Made by a program: the position numbers and the translations under genes
In this document: positions 35,799 to 44,919 of the stretch, in pieces
Layout: each line of letters opens with the position of its first letter
Numbering within the stretch: the stretch's first letter is position 1
The notes under the pieces: generated by a model
Seen by the model: the letters and a program-made list of their open reading frames with translations, nothing else
Database searches by the model: none
Told to the model about the DNA's origin: nothing
Source: Rhizobium sp. NFR03
GTDB lineage: Bacteria; Pseudomonadota; Alphaproteobacteria; Rhizobiales; Rhizobiaceae
Length of the DNA: 64,000 bases
NCBI RefSeq assembly: GCF_900111275.1
Contig: NZ_FOGR01000013.1
Span: 1 to 64,000, forward strand
Direction: 5' to 3'

Positions 35799-36239
35799 AT
35801 GCTCAAAGGAATCGACCCGGTTATTCACGCCGATCTCATGCATGCCATGATGCGAATGGGCCATGGTGACGACCTCGTGTTGTGCGACGTCAATCACCCT
35901 GCCGCCACCATTGCGGCACACACAACCTATGGCAGCGTGCTGGACGTCTCAGGCTGCGGACTGACGGAGGCCGCGCGCGCTGTCCTCACGGTGTTTCCGC
36001 TCGATACCTTCGTCGAAAAACCCGTCACTCGTATGCAGGTGGTTGGCGATCCCGGCGCGCGGATGCCAATCTTCGACGCCATGCAGACTGTGGTCGATGC
36101 GTCGCAGGGACGCGCCGTACCAATGGACGCGCTAGAGCGCTTCGCGTTTTACGAGGCAGCCAAGCGATCTTTCGTGATTGTCCGGACCGCCGATCCGGGG
36201 CCCTACGGCTGCTTCATCTTCAAGAAGGGTGTGATCTAA
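35799..36239 (+). CDS. RbsD/FucU family sugar mutarotase, second copy
   Basis: This 146-aa protein begins MLKGIDPVIHADLMHAMMRMGHGD with the catalytic His in MGHGD and ends with YGCFIFKKGVI, very like the end of the copy at 30064. GGAGGAGGAG precedes the start. It is transcribed divergently from the CUT1 operon. Keeping two diverged mutarotases around one transporter suggests two sugars or two anomeric forms. Confidence 0.92.
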   Translation: MLKGIDPVIHADLMHAMMRMGHGDDLVLCDVNHPAATIAAHTTYGSVLDVSGCGLTEAARAVLTVFPLDTFVEKPVTRMQVVGDPGARMPIFDAMQTVVDASQGRAVPMDALERFAFYEAAKRSFVIVRTADPGPYGCFIFKKGVI

Positions 36240-36439
36240 ATCTTTAGTCCGGCATTTGAAAGATCGGATCGAGCCCTGAATCGTTCTTCGGGATGCCGCA
36301 GATGTATCCATACGGCGTGAGGTGTAAATCGGCTCGGAACGATTCCACGCCGAAACGCAGGCAGAATGAAGCTATCACGTTTTGGATCGGCATCTTCGAT
36401 CCCGTCACCTCGGTCGCAGCGTTGACAGTTGCTGAAGCA

Positions 36440-37066
36440 TTAAAGACTTTCGAAATGCGCAAGTATGTCCGCTTCGGAGACGACGTCGGCGTACTTTGCG
36501 TTCATGTCGAAGAGATTCGCCTCATGTGGTGCAGGATGGCGATCACCGCAGGCGTCGCGGACCACGGTCGTAATGAAGCCGTGCGACATAGCATCGACGC
36601 AAGAGGCGCGCACGCAGCCGCTGGTGGTCAGTCCGGTGAGAACGACATTATCGACGCCCATGGAGGTCAATAGAGGTGCGAGCGAGGTGCCGAAGAACGC
36701 GCTTGGATACTGCTTGGTGATGACAAATTCGTCGGCCTCGGGTGCGAGCCCCTCTGGCCAGCGGCCGAGCGGATTTCCTGCGGTGAAGCAGGCGAGCGGT
36801 TTGGCTTTCTGAAAGAACCGGCCCCCATCCGCACCACTCGGATGAAGGACCACCCCCGTCAGAATGACGGGAATGCCTTTTGATCGAGCGGCCGCACGAA
36901 TACGCAATGCGCTTGCGAGCGCCGCATCGACCCCTGCATAAAGCGGGCTTTCCGGTTCGAAATAGGCCTGGACGAAATCGACCAACACCAGCGCCGGTTT
37001 TCGACCGAAGCCAATCCGGTTGTCGTAAGCCTTGCGGTAGTTTTCCAGCAGTTCATCGGCGGACAT
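36440..37066 (-). CDS. Isochorismatase-fold cysteine hydrolase (N-carbamoylsarcosine-amidase/RutB-like)
   Basis: This 208-aa protein has the catalytic Asp in LVLVDFVQAYF (about residue 29), Lys in VITKQYPSAFFGT (about 118) and nucleophilic Cys in TGLTTSGCVRASC (about 151), the Asp-Lys-Cys triad of the family. Members cleave C-N bonds in N-carbamoyl compounds or ureidoacrylate (RutB). It is the last gene of the minus-strand operon headed by the RutA-like gene, so a RutB-like role is plausible. Confidence 0.9.
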   Translation of the reverse strand: MSADELLENYRKAYDNRIGFGRKPALVLVDFVQAYFEPESPLYAGVDAALASALRIRAAARSKGIPVILTGVVLHPSGADGGRFFQKAKPLACFTAGNPLGRWPEGLAPEADEFVITKQYPSAFFGTSLAPLLTSMGVDNVVLTGLTTSGCVRASCVDAMSHGFITTVVRDACGDRHPAPHEANLFDMNAKYADVVSEADILAHFESL

Positions 37067-37075
37067 GTCTTTTCC

Positions 37076-38374
37076 CTAAAAGCTTGAGAGACTGATCAGG
37101 AGCGGGGCGATCCGCCGACCGGCTTCGAGAAGCGCCACGTCATCGAAGCGCATCGAAATGGCGGTAACGCCGACTGGCATGGAAACGTCGCGCAAGCCGC
37201 TGACCGGCAGATTGAGGCAAGGAACGCCGAGGGCCGTCCACATGGCATTGAAAATCGGATCTCCCGGCTTGCGGCCGACAGGCGCAACGCCCGGCGCGCT
37301 CGGGACAAGGATGAGATCGAACCCGCTCGCGATCTCATCGAACATTTGCTGCCCCTGTGCGATGGCGTGATAGGCTGCGTTGAGATCTGCAAGCGCGTGA
37401 TTGTCCCGGTTTTCGACAAGACGATGGAAGTCATCGTGCAACGCCGTACCATGGGTTCGGGCAAGGGCTCGAAACGCCTGTGCACCCTCCCGGCGCAAAA
37501 TGGTCCGATGTTGAAGGTCCAGCGCATGGAAAGCGGTTGGAAGCTCAAGCCGTTTGACGCGATGTCCCGCTGCAACCAGTCTTTTTTCCGCGGTATCGAG
37601 CGCGTGCAGCGCCTCTTTGTCGAGCGCACCCGCATGCGGTCCTGCCGTCACGCCGATCATCAGATCTGCGTTCGGTAACGGCGCGCGAAGGCGTTCCGTG
37701 ATGCCATAGACCCCTGCCAAAAGCTGGAGATCGGCAACCGAGCGAGCCATCCACCCGACCGTGTCGAAGCTGATGGAATAGACCTTTACACCCTCGCGGC
37801 TGATAAGATGGGCGCTCGGCTTGAACCCGTAAATGCCGCAAAATGCAGCTGGGCGGATGGTGGAGCCACCCGTCTGGGTCGCGAGTGCTACGGGAACGTG
37901 AAAATCGGCCACCGCTGCTGCCGAGCCCGCGGACGAACCGCCGGACGTGCGCGTCAGATCATGTGGGTTGCCGGTCGCAGCGTTACGACCTGCCGCCGCG
38001 AACTCAGTGGTGTCGGTCTTGCCGAGCAGAACCACGCCCTCTGCCCGCACCAACGCAACGGCCGCGGCATCGGCTGCGGGACGGAACCCTTGATAGAGCG
38101 ACGAATTGTGCGTCGTCGGCATGTCGATCGTGTCGAACACATCTTTCACGCCGAGCGGCAGCCCGTGCAGGCGCCCCCGTTGATCGGCCGGCAGCGCATC
38201 GAGGCGGTCGGCTTGCGCAAGCGCATCGGCGTTCAGCCACAACCAGGCACGCACATCGTCATCCCGCGCCGAAATCCGCAAAAGGCAGCTTTCGATCAAG
38301 GCCCGGACCGTGATCCTGCCGCAGGAGATCGCGGCAAGCATCTCGGATGCCGTCCATTCGTGGACGGCTTTCAT
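37076..38374 (-). CDS. Amidase-signature family hydrolase (amidase 1)
   Basis: The ATG at 38374 overlaps the stop of the preceding amidase (ATGA), giving 432 aa. The Ser-cisSer-Lys triad is visible: Lys in LGVKDVFDT, cis-Ser in TSGGSSAGSAAAVA and Ser in TQTGGSTIRPAAF. Members hydrolyse amides such as allophanate, carboxybiuret, malonamate or aryl amides. Substrate unknown; the operon suggests a step after the flavin monooxygenase. Confidence 0.9.
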   Translation of the reverse strand: MKAVHEWTASEMLAAISCGRITVRALIESCLLRISARDDDVRAWLWLNADALAQADRLDALPADQRGRLHGLPLGVKDVFDTIDMPTTHNSSLYQGFRPAADAAAVALVRAEGVVLLGKTDTTEFAAAGRNAATGNPHDLTRTSGGSSAGSAAAVADFHVPVALATQTGGSTIRPAAFCGIYGFKPSAHLISREGVKVYSISFDTVGWMARSVADLQLLAGVYGITERLRAPLPNADLMIGVTAGPHAGALDKEALHALDTAEKRLVAAGHRVKRLELPTAFHALDLQHRTILRREGAQAFRALARTHGTALHDDFHRLVENRDNHALADLNAAYHAIAQGQQMFDEIASGFDLILVPSAPGVAPVGRKPGDPIFNAMWTALGVPCLNLPVSGLRDVSMPVGVTAISMRFDDVALLEAGRRIAPLLISLSSF

Positions 38375-39957
38375 GCGTGTGCCGCCAGCCGCGGCGGCAG
38401 CGCCGTGTGATGCTCCGTCACGGCTTGGAAGGCGATACCGGCCCGCAGGCACAGCGTGTCGCTCATCGGCCGACCGACGATCTGGATGCCGGTCGGAAGG
38501 CCGTTTCGCGCAAAACCCGAGGGCAGCATCAGCGCCGGGAAGCCGGTGAGATTGAAAAGCATGGTGTTGCGGGAGATGATATCCTGGAAGGCAATGGACC
38601 GGCCATCCACATCCACGGTCAGCGTATCGAGCAGCCCGGCCCCGCCGCCAATACCTGGTGTGATCATGAGATCGACATTGGCCATCGCCGCTGCCACCGT
38701 CTCCTGCGCCTGATGTCGCATCTGCAGCGCGCGCCCATACTCCGATGCGCGGATCTGCATGCCCTGCCGCAAGCGGTGGATGAGACCCGCATCGAACAGT
38801 GCTGCCTGGTCGATCCGCTCCTCGTGATAGGTTGCAAGTTCGGATAGGAGGATGGTCCAACCCGCTTTGTGCAACGGCTCGACGTCGATGCTCGGCAGGG
38901 TCACGAGCGTGCAGCCAAGGCTCTCCAGAACACGCAGTGCCGTGCGCCAATTGGCGAGAACCTCGGACGATACCTGATCCGTAAACCAGCCATCGGGAAC
39001 GCCGATGCGCAGACCGGCGATATCGGGCTCAGCGGAGACGAGGGCGGCGCAGTCCGCGACAAGACCGGCATCGAAAGCGGCTGTCATGAAGGGAAAGCTC
39101 GCGGCGATGTCCGCTGCACTTCTCGCCATGGGTCCGACATGATCGAGCGTCCAGGAGAGTGGCGCGACGCCTTTGCGTGACACCCGCTCGCGGCTGGGTT
39201 TGAGGCCAGTCGTGCCGCACCAGCAGGACGGCACCCGGATCGATCCGCCGGTATCCGTACCGAGGGCAAGCGGCACGAGGCGCGCGGCAAGGGCAGCACC
39301 AGAACCGGTCGAGGAGCCTCCCGTCCAGCGGGTCGCTTCCCAAGGATTGCCGACGCTGCCATAGCGCGGACCGAAGGGAGAGCCGGTCGCAAATTCGGTC
39401 GTGGCGGTCATGACGAAGGGAATGGCACCCGCCGCGCGCAAGGATGCGACCACATCTGCATCCGTCCTTGCGATTCTGTCGCCTGTGAAGAGCGAGCCCG
39501 ACGTCACCGGCGTCTGAGCCACGTCGATGATGTCCTTGATGCCGAAAGGAATGCCTTCGAGCGGTCTGGCTGTGCCGACGTGCCAGCGCAGCGTGCTTTC
39601 CGCTGCCGCCTCTTGCGCTCGCGCAACGGGACCGAGGATCGCATCGCGTCCAGATGGATCATTGTCCATCGCGATTCGCAGTGCAGACAGCACGTCCGTC
39701 GGTGTGGTCTTGCCGTTGGCATAGGCGCGCAGGAGATCGCCCACACCCATATGCCGAATTCGAACATCGTCTGAAACCGAACCGCCTGCGGCGACCCGGT
39801 CCCCATCCTTCTCGACGATGAGCCGGTCCTGCCCGGGTAGAGGCGAAGACACCGGCGCTGAGCGGAAGGGAGCGTCTGCGAGCGTCGGATCCCGTAGGAC
39901 TGCGGGATCGAGAGGTTCCAGCGTCGACATCGGCGGAGCGACAGCCGTGCGGATCAT
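38371..39957 (-). CDS. Amidase-signature family hydrolase (amidase 2) with N-terminal extension
   Basis: The ATG at 39957 overlaps the stop of the RutA-like gene (ATGA), giving 528 aa. About 70 residues of unassigned sequence precede the amidase domain. The triad is Lys in FGIKDIIDV, cis-Ser in [13 protein letters not shown], Ser in [16 protein letters not shown]. Translational coupling to both neighbours implies the proteins are needed together. Confidence 0.9.
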   Translation of the reverse strand: MIRTAVAPPMSTLEPLDPAVLRDPTLADAPFRSAPVSSPLPGQDRLIVEKDGDRVAAGGSVSDDVRIRHMGVGDLLRAYANGKTTPTDVLSALRIAMDNDPSGRDAILGPVARAQEAAAESTLRWHVGTARPLEGIPFGIKDIIDVAQTPVTSGSLFTGDRIARTDADVVASLRAAGAIPFVMTATTEFATGSPFGPRYGSVGNPWEATRWTGGSSTGSGAALAARLVPLALGTDTGGSIRVPSCWCGTTGLKPSRERVSRKGVAPLSWTLDHVGPMARSAADIAASFPFMTAAFDAGLVADCAALVSAEPDIAGLRIGVPDGWFTDQVSSEVLANWRTALRVLESLGCTLVTLPSIDVEPLHKAGWTILLSELATYHEERIDQAALFDAGLIHRLRQGMQIRASEYGRALQMRHQAQETVAAAMANVDLMITPGIGGGAGLLDTLTVDVDGRSIAFQDIISRNTMLFNLTGFPALMLPSGFARNGLPTGIQIVGRPMSDTLCLRAGIAFQAVTEHHTALPPRLAAHA

Positions 39958-41039
39958 TCCGCGGCGATGGCCGTCGCGGTCGCACGCGTCTGCATCAGAG
40001 GCTGAATCCGTTGACCAAAGTGGTCGAGACCGACGAGGAAATCGTCGAAGGTCAGCATGATGCCCTTGGTGCCGGGCACGGCGCCGGCTTCGTCGAGCAT
40101 TTGCGCCACGCTGGCATAGGAGCCGACGAGGGTGCCCATGTTGAAGTTGACGGCGCCTTCGGGAAGATTGATGTGCTTGGCCGTCGAGTTCGGGTCCGCC
40201 GTCTGGTCCCGGCCGCCCTGGTCCGCCATCCAGGCAAGGGCGTCCACGTCGGCACCGGCGCGGTATTTTTCCCACTTCGCCTTGGCGAGCTCGTCCGTTT
40301 CATCGGCGATGACCATGAAGAGCACGTAGGCGCCCACATCGCGGCCGGTCTTTGCCGCCGCCTCGACCAAGGTCGTGTTGTTCGGCGCATAGGCTTTCGG
40401 CGTATTGATCCCAGCGCCCATGACGAAGTTGTAATCGGCATATTCAGCGGCAAATGCCATGCCGCGGGGGCTCTGCCCCGCCGCGACGATCTCGATTTTC
40501 CCCTGCGGCGACGGCTTCATCCGGCAGTCGTTCATGGTGAAATGCTTGCCGGAGAATGTGCATTCGCCGGTCTCCCACAGGTCCTTCATGATGTGGACAT
40601 ATTCGCTGGCGTAGTCGTAGCGATAGCCGAAATAGGCATCCCCCGGCCACATGCCCATCTGGTCGTATTCGGCCATCTGCCAGCCGGAGACGATGTTGAT
40701 GCCGAAGCGGCCCGGCGCCACGCTGTCGATCGTGCTCGCCATGCGGGCGACGAGCGCGGGCGGCAAGGTAAGGACAGCCGTCGAGGCGAAGAGCTTGATC
40801 TTGCTGGTGACTGCGGCAAGGCTGGCCATGAGCGTGAAGGATTCGAGATTGTAGTCCCAGAACTCGGCCTTGCCGCCGAAACCGCGCAGCTTGATCATCG
40901 ACAGGGCGAAATCGAGCCCGTAGGACTCCGCCTTCTGCACCACCTGCTTGTTGAGCTCGAAGCTCGGCATGTATTGCGGCGATTCCGTCGAAATCAGCCA
41001 GCCATTATTTCCAATCGGAATGAAGACGCCAATGTCCAT
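39954..41039 (-). CDS. rutA: RutA-like flavin-dependent monooxygenase (LLM class)
   Basis: This 361-aa bacterial-luciferase-type barrel starts [18 protein letters not shown] and has [40 protein letters not shown] and [20 protein letters not shown], all hallmarks of RutA as I know it. RutA uses a flavin-N5-peroxide to cleave the uracil ring amide to ureidoacrylate. The symbol is by homology: here it sits with amidases rather than rutC/D/E, so the substrate may be another cyclic amide. It heads the minus-strand operon under an apparent GntR site. Confidence 0.88.
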   Translation of the reverse strand: MDIGVFIPIGNNGWLISTESPQYMPSFELNKQVVQKAESYGLDFALSMIKLRGFGGKAEFWDYNLESFTLMASLAAVTSKIKLFASTAVLTLPPALVARMASTIDSVAPGRFGINIVSGWQMAEYDQMGMWPGDAYFGYRYDYASEYVHIMKDLWETGECTFSGKHFTMNDCRMKPSPQGKIEIVAAGQSPRGMAFAAEYADYNFVMGAGINTPKAYAPNNTTLVEAAAKTGRDVGAYVLFMVIADETDELAKAKWEKYRAGADVDALAWMADQGGRDQTADPNSTAKHINLPEGAVNFNMGTLVGSYASVAQMLDEAGAVPGTKGIMLTFDDFLVGLDHFGQRIQPLMQTRATATAIAAE

Positions 41040-41086
41040 GGAGATACTCCTTTGCAGGATCGAGGGAGGCAGGAGACGTGCATTAT

Positions 41087-41094
41087 GTACGCAC
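41087..41094. promoter_or_regulatory. Candidate GntR operator 1 (rutA-like promoter)
   Basis: The minus strand reads GTGCGTAC, inside a larger palindrome GCATTA-N9-TAATGC at 41080-41100. It lies 48 nt before the RutA-like start. It is the first of four GTRCGKAC sites near this cluster. Confidence 0.55.
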
Positions 41095-41313
41095 TAATGC
41101 AAAATTCGAGAGGCCTGTCCAGCGCAAAATTGCTGTATATTTATGCGTGATTATTCTTTAGGCAATGCATCTCGGCATTGCCGCGGCGCTGGTCAACGCC
41201 GTCGCTTCCGCGCAGGAAGAGACGATCATCGGAACGGATGGCGGAAATTTGCTCATGGAAGGAGAGGCCGCTGGACGCACCTGTGCGGCATCGCCGGCAT
41301 GCGCTGCGGCCGG

Positions 41314-42156
41314 TCAGCTTCCGGCGCGCAACGTCGTCGAATAGGTGAACCGGTCGGCGGGCAGAATCTGGAAGGCGTATTCGATCAGGCGGCGGCCGGC
41401 GCTGAAATAGCGGCGGGTCACCTGAAGGGCGAGATCGCCGGCCTTGCTGTCGATCTGCACCGCGATCTCGGCCGTCAGGATGATCGGCTTAATGTCCTGC
41501 TGGATTTCCTGGATCTTCTCGCCGGTATAGTCCTCGATCAGATGGAAGATCGCGGATTTTGCGACGTTGAGGTCGCGCACGGCCGGGGCCAGGCGCATAT
41601 CGACATAGACCTCGTTCCACGAGTAAGGCTTATGCCGCGTCGCCGGGTAGCGCACCCCACTCATGTGGAGGAACTTGCGCCCGGGCCGGCAGCCGAGTTC
41701 GACCGCAAGGCGCCCTTGCGCGGATATCTCTTCCTTGTGGGTAATGACGAACTCCGTCTGGCTGGCAATCTCGAACAGCTCGGACCGCGAATGCGCGATG
41801 AAGCGCTTCCCGTCGAAGTTGGACCCCGCCTCCACGCGCGTACCGACACCCTTGCGGGCCGAAAGCTGTCCGTTCGCACGCAATGTACCGATGGCCTGGC
41901 GGACGGTCTGCCGGCTCACGCCCAGGGAAGCCGCCAGCTCATTTTCCGTCGGCAGAAGCGAGCCGACCGGAAATTCGCCCCGCCGGATGCGCGCCTCGAG
42001 ATGGTGAGCCACTTGCATGTAGAGCGGCGCCGTGACGAGTTCGGGCCTCCAGTCCGCGGCATCGACCACAACCCTCGTCGGTTCGCCCTCACCCAGTGTC
42101 GCCATCGGCGCTTTGCCCATCCGTCTCGCTCGCATCCCGCTCAACGTCTTCTTCAC
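41314..42156 (-). CDS. GntR family transcriptional regulator (HutC/UTRA type)
   Basis: This 280-aa protein has a winged helix at about residues 42-110 (PLYMQVAHHLEARIRRGEF, ASLGVSRQTVRQAIGTL) and a UTRA effector domain (about 125-275). The start may be the GTG at 42156 or a later ATG (42105 also fits). HutC-type regulators bind operators with a GT-N4-AC core; sites of the form GTRCGKAC flank this gene, the monooxygenase and both transport units, so it is the likely local repressor. Confidence 0.88.
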   Translation of the reverse strand: MKKTLSGMRARRMGKAPMATLGEGEPTRVVVDAADWRPELVTAPLYMQVAHHLEARIRRGEFPVGSLLPTENELAASLGVSRQTVRQAIGTLRANGQLSARKGVGTRVEAGSNFDGKRFIAHSRSELFEIASQTEFVITHKEEISAQGRLAVELGCRPGRKFLHMSGVRYPATRHKPYSWNEVYVDMRLAPAVRDLNVAKSAIFHLIEDYTGEKIQEIQQDIKPIILTAEIAVQIDSKAGDLALQVTRRYFSAGRRLIEYAFQILPADRFTYSTTLRAGS

Positions 42157-42239
42157 CCGTTTTCACCACGAGAGGCAAACGAAATCCAGCATAGCGAAAA
42201 GGGTAACGTCCTCGTTGCCGAGAAGGGGGAAATCAATTA

Positions 42240-42247
42240 GTACGGAC
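42240..42247. promoter_or_regulatory. Candidate GntR operator 2 (gntR-MFS intergenic region)
   Basis: GTACGGAC within AATTAGTACGGACATATAC lies between the divergent GntR and MFS genes, 45 nt before the MFS start and about 85 nt from the GntR start. It would allow autoregulation and control of the transporter. Confidence 0.55.
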
Positions 42248-42291
42248 ATATACAATTTGCATGCGTCACCATTCTCGTCGAAAGTCCCTCC

Positions 42292-43509
42292 ATGTCCGAC
42301 ATGCTAGCAGAAGAGGCCGAGCCGCAGCGCGCCTCGTCCCTCCTTCAAACGCTCACCGTTGCCACCCTCGTGCAAATTGTCGCCACGGCCAGCGTGCTTG
42401 TCCTGACCGCAATCGCGCCGCTTGTCGCGCTCGATCTCGGCATCGGCGCGCACTGGATCGGCTACCAGATCAGCCTCATCTACGCCTCCGGCATGATCTC
42501 CTCAGCCGTCGCCGGCACACTGGTCCAGCGCTTCGGACCGGTGCGGATCGAACAGGCGGCGCTTGGCTGCTTCAGCTTCGGCTGCATCGGCATCGCCACC
42601 GCCATGATTGGCCTGATCGTGATCGGCTCGCTGTTGATCGGCATCGGCTACGGGCTCAACAACCCCGCAGCGTCCGAAATGCTGAGCCGCGTAACCCCGC
42701 CCGCACGCCGCAACATCGTCTTCTCGCTGAAGCAGAGCGGCGTCCCGCTCGGCGGCATTCTGGCCAGCTTCCTCTTTCCCTATCTTTCCGCCAGACTCGG
42801 CTGGCATACGGCGCTCCTCGTCGGCGCAGCATTGCCTTTCCTCGTCTCCCTGCTGATGATGGCGACGCATGCGGCGGAACCTGTCGCACGCCGCACGCCC
42901 ACCTCGTTTCGCCGCGGCTTCCTCGACGAGCAGACGATCATCTGGAGAAGCCCGAAACTGAGGGCGCTGAGCGCGCTCGGCTTTGCCTATTCCGCAATGC
43001 AGCTGTCGATCTCCGCCTTTGCGGTGGTCACGCTCGTTCACGATGCCGGATGGTCGGTGCTTGCCGCCGGCTCGGTGGCAGCCGCCATGCAGTTTGCCGG
43101 TGCGTTCGGCCGCATCTTCTGGGGCGTCGTCGCCGACCGGATCGGCGGCGGCTTTCTCACGCTCGCGCTGCTCGGCCTTCTCAGCGGCCTTGGCTATGCC
43201 GGTCTCTTCTGGCTGCCGGATATGTCGGCCATTGCCCAGATAGCGCTGTTCGTCGCCATGGGCGGCGTGTCCATCGGCTGGAACGGCGTGCTCCTCGCCG
43301 AGGTCGCGCGCAACGCGCCGGATACCCGCGTCGGCGCGATCACCGGCGGCGTTCTCGTCTACACCTTCATCGGCGTCATTGTAGGCCCGTCGAGCTTTGC
43401 CATGCTCTACGCCCTGATCGGCCATTACGGCGCGAGCTTCCTCACCTTCTCGCTGTTCGGCTTCAGCGGCATGCTGTTGGCCTGGCAGGCCCACCGTGCT
43501 TCCAACTGA
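42292..43509 (+). CDS. MFS transporter
   Basis: This 405-aa protein has 12 membrane helices; the loop after TM2 has LVQRFGPVRIEQ and that after TM8 has GVVADRIGGGFLTL, the MFS A-motif positions. It resembles cyanate/aromatic-acid-type carriers more than sugar carriers, but the substrate is not predictable. It is divergent from the GntR gene and has an operator-like site at its promoter. Confidence 0.88.
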   Translation: MSDMLAEEAEPQRASSLLQTLTVATLVQIVATASVLVLTAIAPLVALDLGIGAHWIGYQISLIYASGMISSAVAGTLVQRFGPVRIEQAALGCFSFGCIGIATAMIGLIVIGSLLIGIGYGLNNPAASEMLSRVTPPARRNIVFSLKQSGVPLGGILASFLFPYLSARLGWHTALLVGAALPFLVSLLMMATHAAEPVARRTPTSFRRGFLDEQTIIWRSPKLRALSALGFAYSAMQLSISAFAVVTLVHDAGWSVLAAGSVAAAMQFAGAFGRIFWGVVADRIGGGFLTLALLGLLSGLGYAGLFWLPDMSAIAQIALFVAMGGVSIGWNGVLLAEVARNAPDTRVGAITGGVLVYTFIGVIVGPSSFAMLYALIGHYGASFLTFSLFGFSGMLLAWQAHRASN

Positions 43510-43526
43510 CCGAATGATCTTGAAAA

Positions 43527-43534
43527 GTACGGAC
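43527..43534. promoter_or_regulatory. Candidate GntR operator 3
   Basis: GTACGGAC within GAAAAGTACGGACAAACG, just after the MFS stop and 20 nt before a terminator-like hairpin; about 250 nt upstream of the next gene. It may be an auxiliary site. Confidence 0.4.
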
Positions 43535-43546
43535 AAACGGGTCTTT

Positions 43547-43571
43547 CCTTCGGTGGGAAGGCGGGTTTTTT
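43547..43571 (+). terminator. Rho-independent terminator after the MFS gene
   Basis: CCTTC (43547-43551), a 5-nt loop, GAAGG (43557-43561), then CGGG and six T (43566-43571). The short stem and the T tract fit an intrinsic terminator, separating the MFS transcript from the importer operon. Confidence 0.55.
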
Positions 43572-43705
43572 GCGTTCCAGTCTTTACCCATCCAACACGC
43601 CGTCTGACCAAGGAAAGAGCGTTCTGCCTGACCGTCAAGCAGATTTGCATAGTTTATGTGCAGGAATATTTCTTGAGCAGATACGGTTGACGACGGACAG
43701 AATAA

Positions 43706-43713
43706 GTACGTAC
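43706..43713. promoter_or_regulatory. Candidate GntR operator 4 (importer operon promoter)
   Basis: GTACGTAC, a perfect 8-bp palindrome within AATAAGTACGTACATTCT, lies 69 nt before the binding-protein start. Flanking AT-rich bases resemble those of sites 1 and 2. Confidence 0.55.
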
Positions 43714-43781
43714 ATTCTCATTCTAGGACTTGCGATCACGCAGACCATGGGCTCACGCTAAAGAGCTGGAAAAGGGGATAC

Positions 43782-44879
43782 ATGCATAAGCTTCTGACCG
43801 GCGCCTTTCTGGCCGCTTGCACCTATGGAATGAGTGCTCCGGCCATGGCAGATCCGATGGCGGATGCAAAGGACATCATCGCCGAGCATGAGAAGATGCC
43901 TGTCTTCGAACCGCCGGGTGAAGCCTTCGATGCGAAGGCCTGCATGAAGGACAAGAAGGTCCTGTCGATCCCGATTTCGATGACCATTCCGTTCAATGTC
44001 GAACTGCAGAAAGCGATGGCCTCGGCGGCGGCGGAGGTCGGCTTCACCTACACGACCTGGGACAACCAGCTGAAGGTCGATCAATGGATCCAGGGCGTTT
44101 CGCAGGCGATCAGCCAAAAATACGACGCGCTCGATATCGCCGGCGGCCTCAATCCTGAAGTGCTCGGCCCGCAACTCTCCGAAGCCCGCTCGGCCGGCCT
44201 CAAGATCAGCACCACGCATCTCTACGATATCACGCAGGAGCAGTTCGGTGGCGTGGACTATTCCGCCAAGGTCGATTTTTCCGGTGCCGGCAAGCTGCTT
44301 GCCGCCTGGGCCTACGTGAAGACCGGGGGCAAGCCGAATGTACTGATCGTCGGCTCATCCGATGTCCTGCCCTCCATTCCGTTCGTCAAGGCGATCCAGA
44401 GCGAGCTGACGGCCCTCTGCCCGGACTGCACGCAGAAGCATCTGGATGTACCGGTGTCGGAATGGGCGACGAAGATCCAGCCGGGCGTGCAATCGGCCCT
44501 GATCGCCGACTCCGGCATCAATTTCGTGCTGCCGATCTATGACTCCATGTCGCAGTTCGTCTTCCCCGCCCTGCGCATCACCGGGTCGGAAGGCGCGGTC
44601 AAGATCGCGAGCTTCAACGGCACACCCTTCGTTCTCGACATGCTGCGCGAGGGACAGGTGGACATGGATATCGGCGAAAGCCTCGGCTGGGCCGGCTATG
44701 CCGCTATCGACAACATCATGCGCATGATCTGCGGCCAGCCCTCCGTCGCCAAACTCAACGTGCCCCTGCTGATCTTCGACGAGAAGAACGTGAAGACGGC
44801 CGGTGTCCCCGCGAATTTCAACGATGGCTATGGCGATGCCCATCTCGGCGGCTTCCGGAAGCTGTGGAAGCTGAACTGA
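43782..44879 (+). CDS. Periplasmic binding protein (Peripla_BP_4 type)
   Basis: This 365-aa protein has a signal peptide ending APAMAD (about residue 24). The mature sequence has the ribose-binding-like fold (ALDIAGGLNPEVLGPQLSEAR, INFVLPIYDSMSQFVFPAL), but two extra Cys pairs and poor conservation of the sugar pocket make it divergent. Together with its neighbours it likely binds the nitrogenous substrate of this cluster, not a sugar; that is inference. Confidence 0.85.
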   Translation: MHKLLTGAFLAACTYGMSAPAMADPMADAKDIIAEHEKMPVFEPPGEAFDAKACMKDKKVLSIPISMTIPFNVELQKAMASAAAEVGFTYTTWDNQLKVDQWIQGVSQAISQKYDALDIAGGLNPEVLGPQLSEARSAGLKISTTHLYDITQEQFGGVDYSAKVDFSGAGKLLAAWAYVKTGGKPNVLIVGSSDVLPSIPFVKAIQSELTALCPDCTQKHLDVPVSEWATKIQPGVQSALIADSGINFVLPIYDSMSQFVFPALRITGSEGAVKIASFNGTPFVLDMLREGQVDMDIGESLGWAGYAAIDNIMRMICGQPSVAKLNVPLLIFDEKNVKTAGVPANFNDGYGDAHLGGFRKLWKLN

Positions 44880-44919
44880 GAGACCGCGCCCGCCGGACCG
44901 CAACCCCAGGACGTCACCC

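Noticed and set aside
36244-36462. 72-codon minus-strand frame after the isochorismatase-fold gene
   Set aside because: It overlaps the end of that gene, has no ribosome site and no known family; kept out for lack of support.
41165-41344. 59-codon plus-strand frame with a signal-peptide-like start between the rutA-like and GntR genes
   Set aside because: It overlaps the 3' end of the GntR gene on the other strand and its mature part has no pattern; probably chance.
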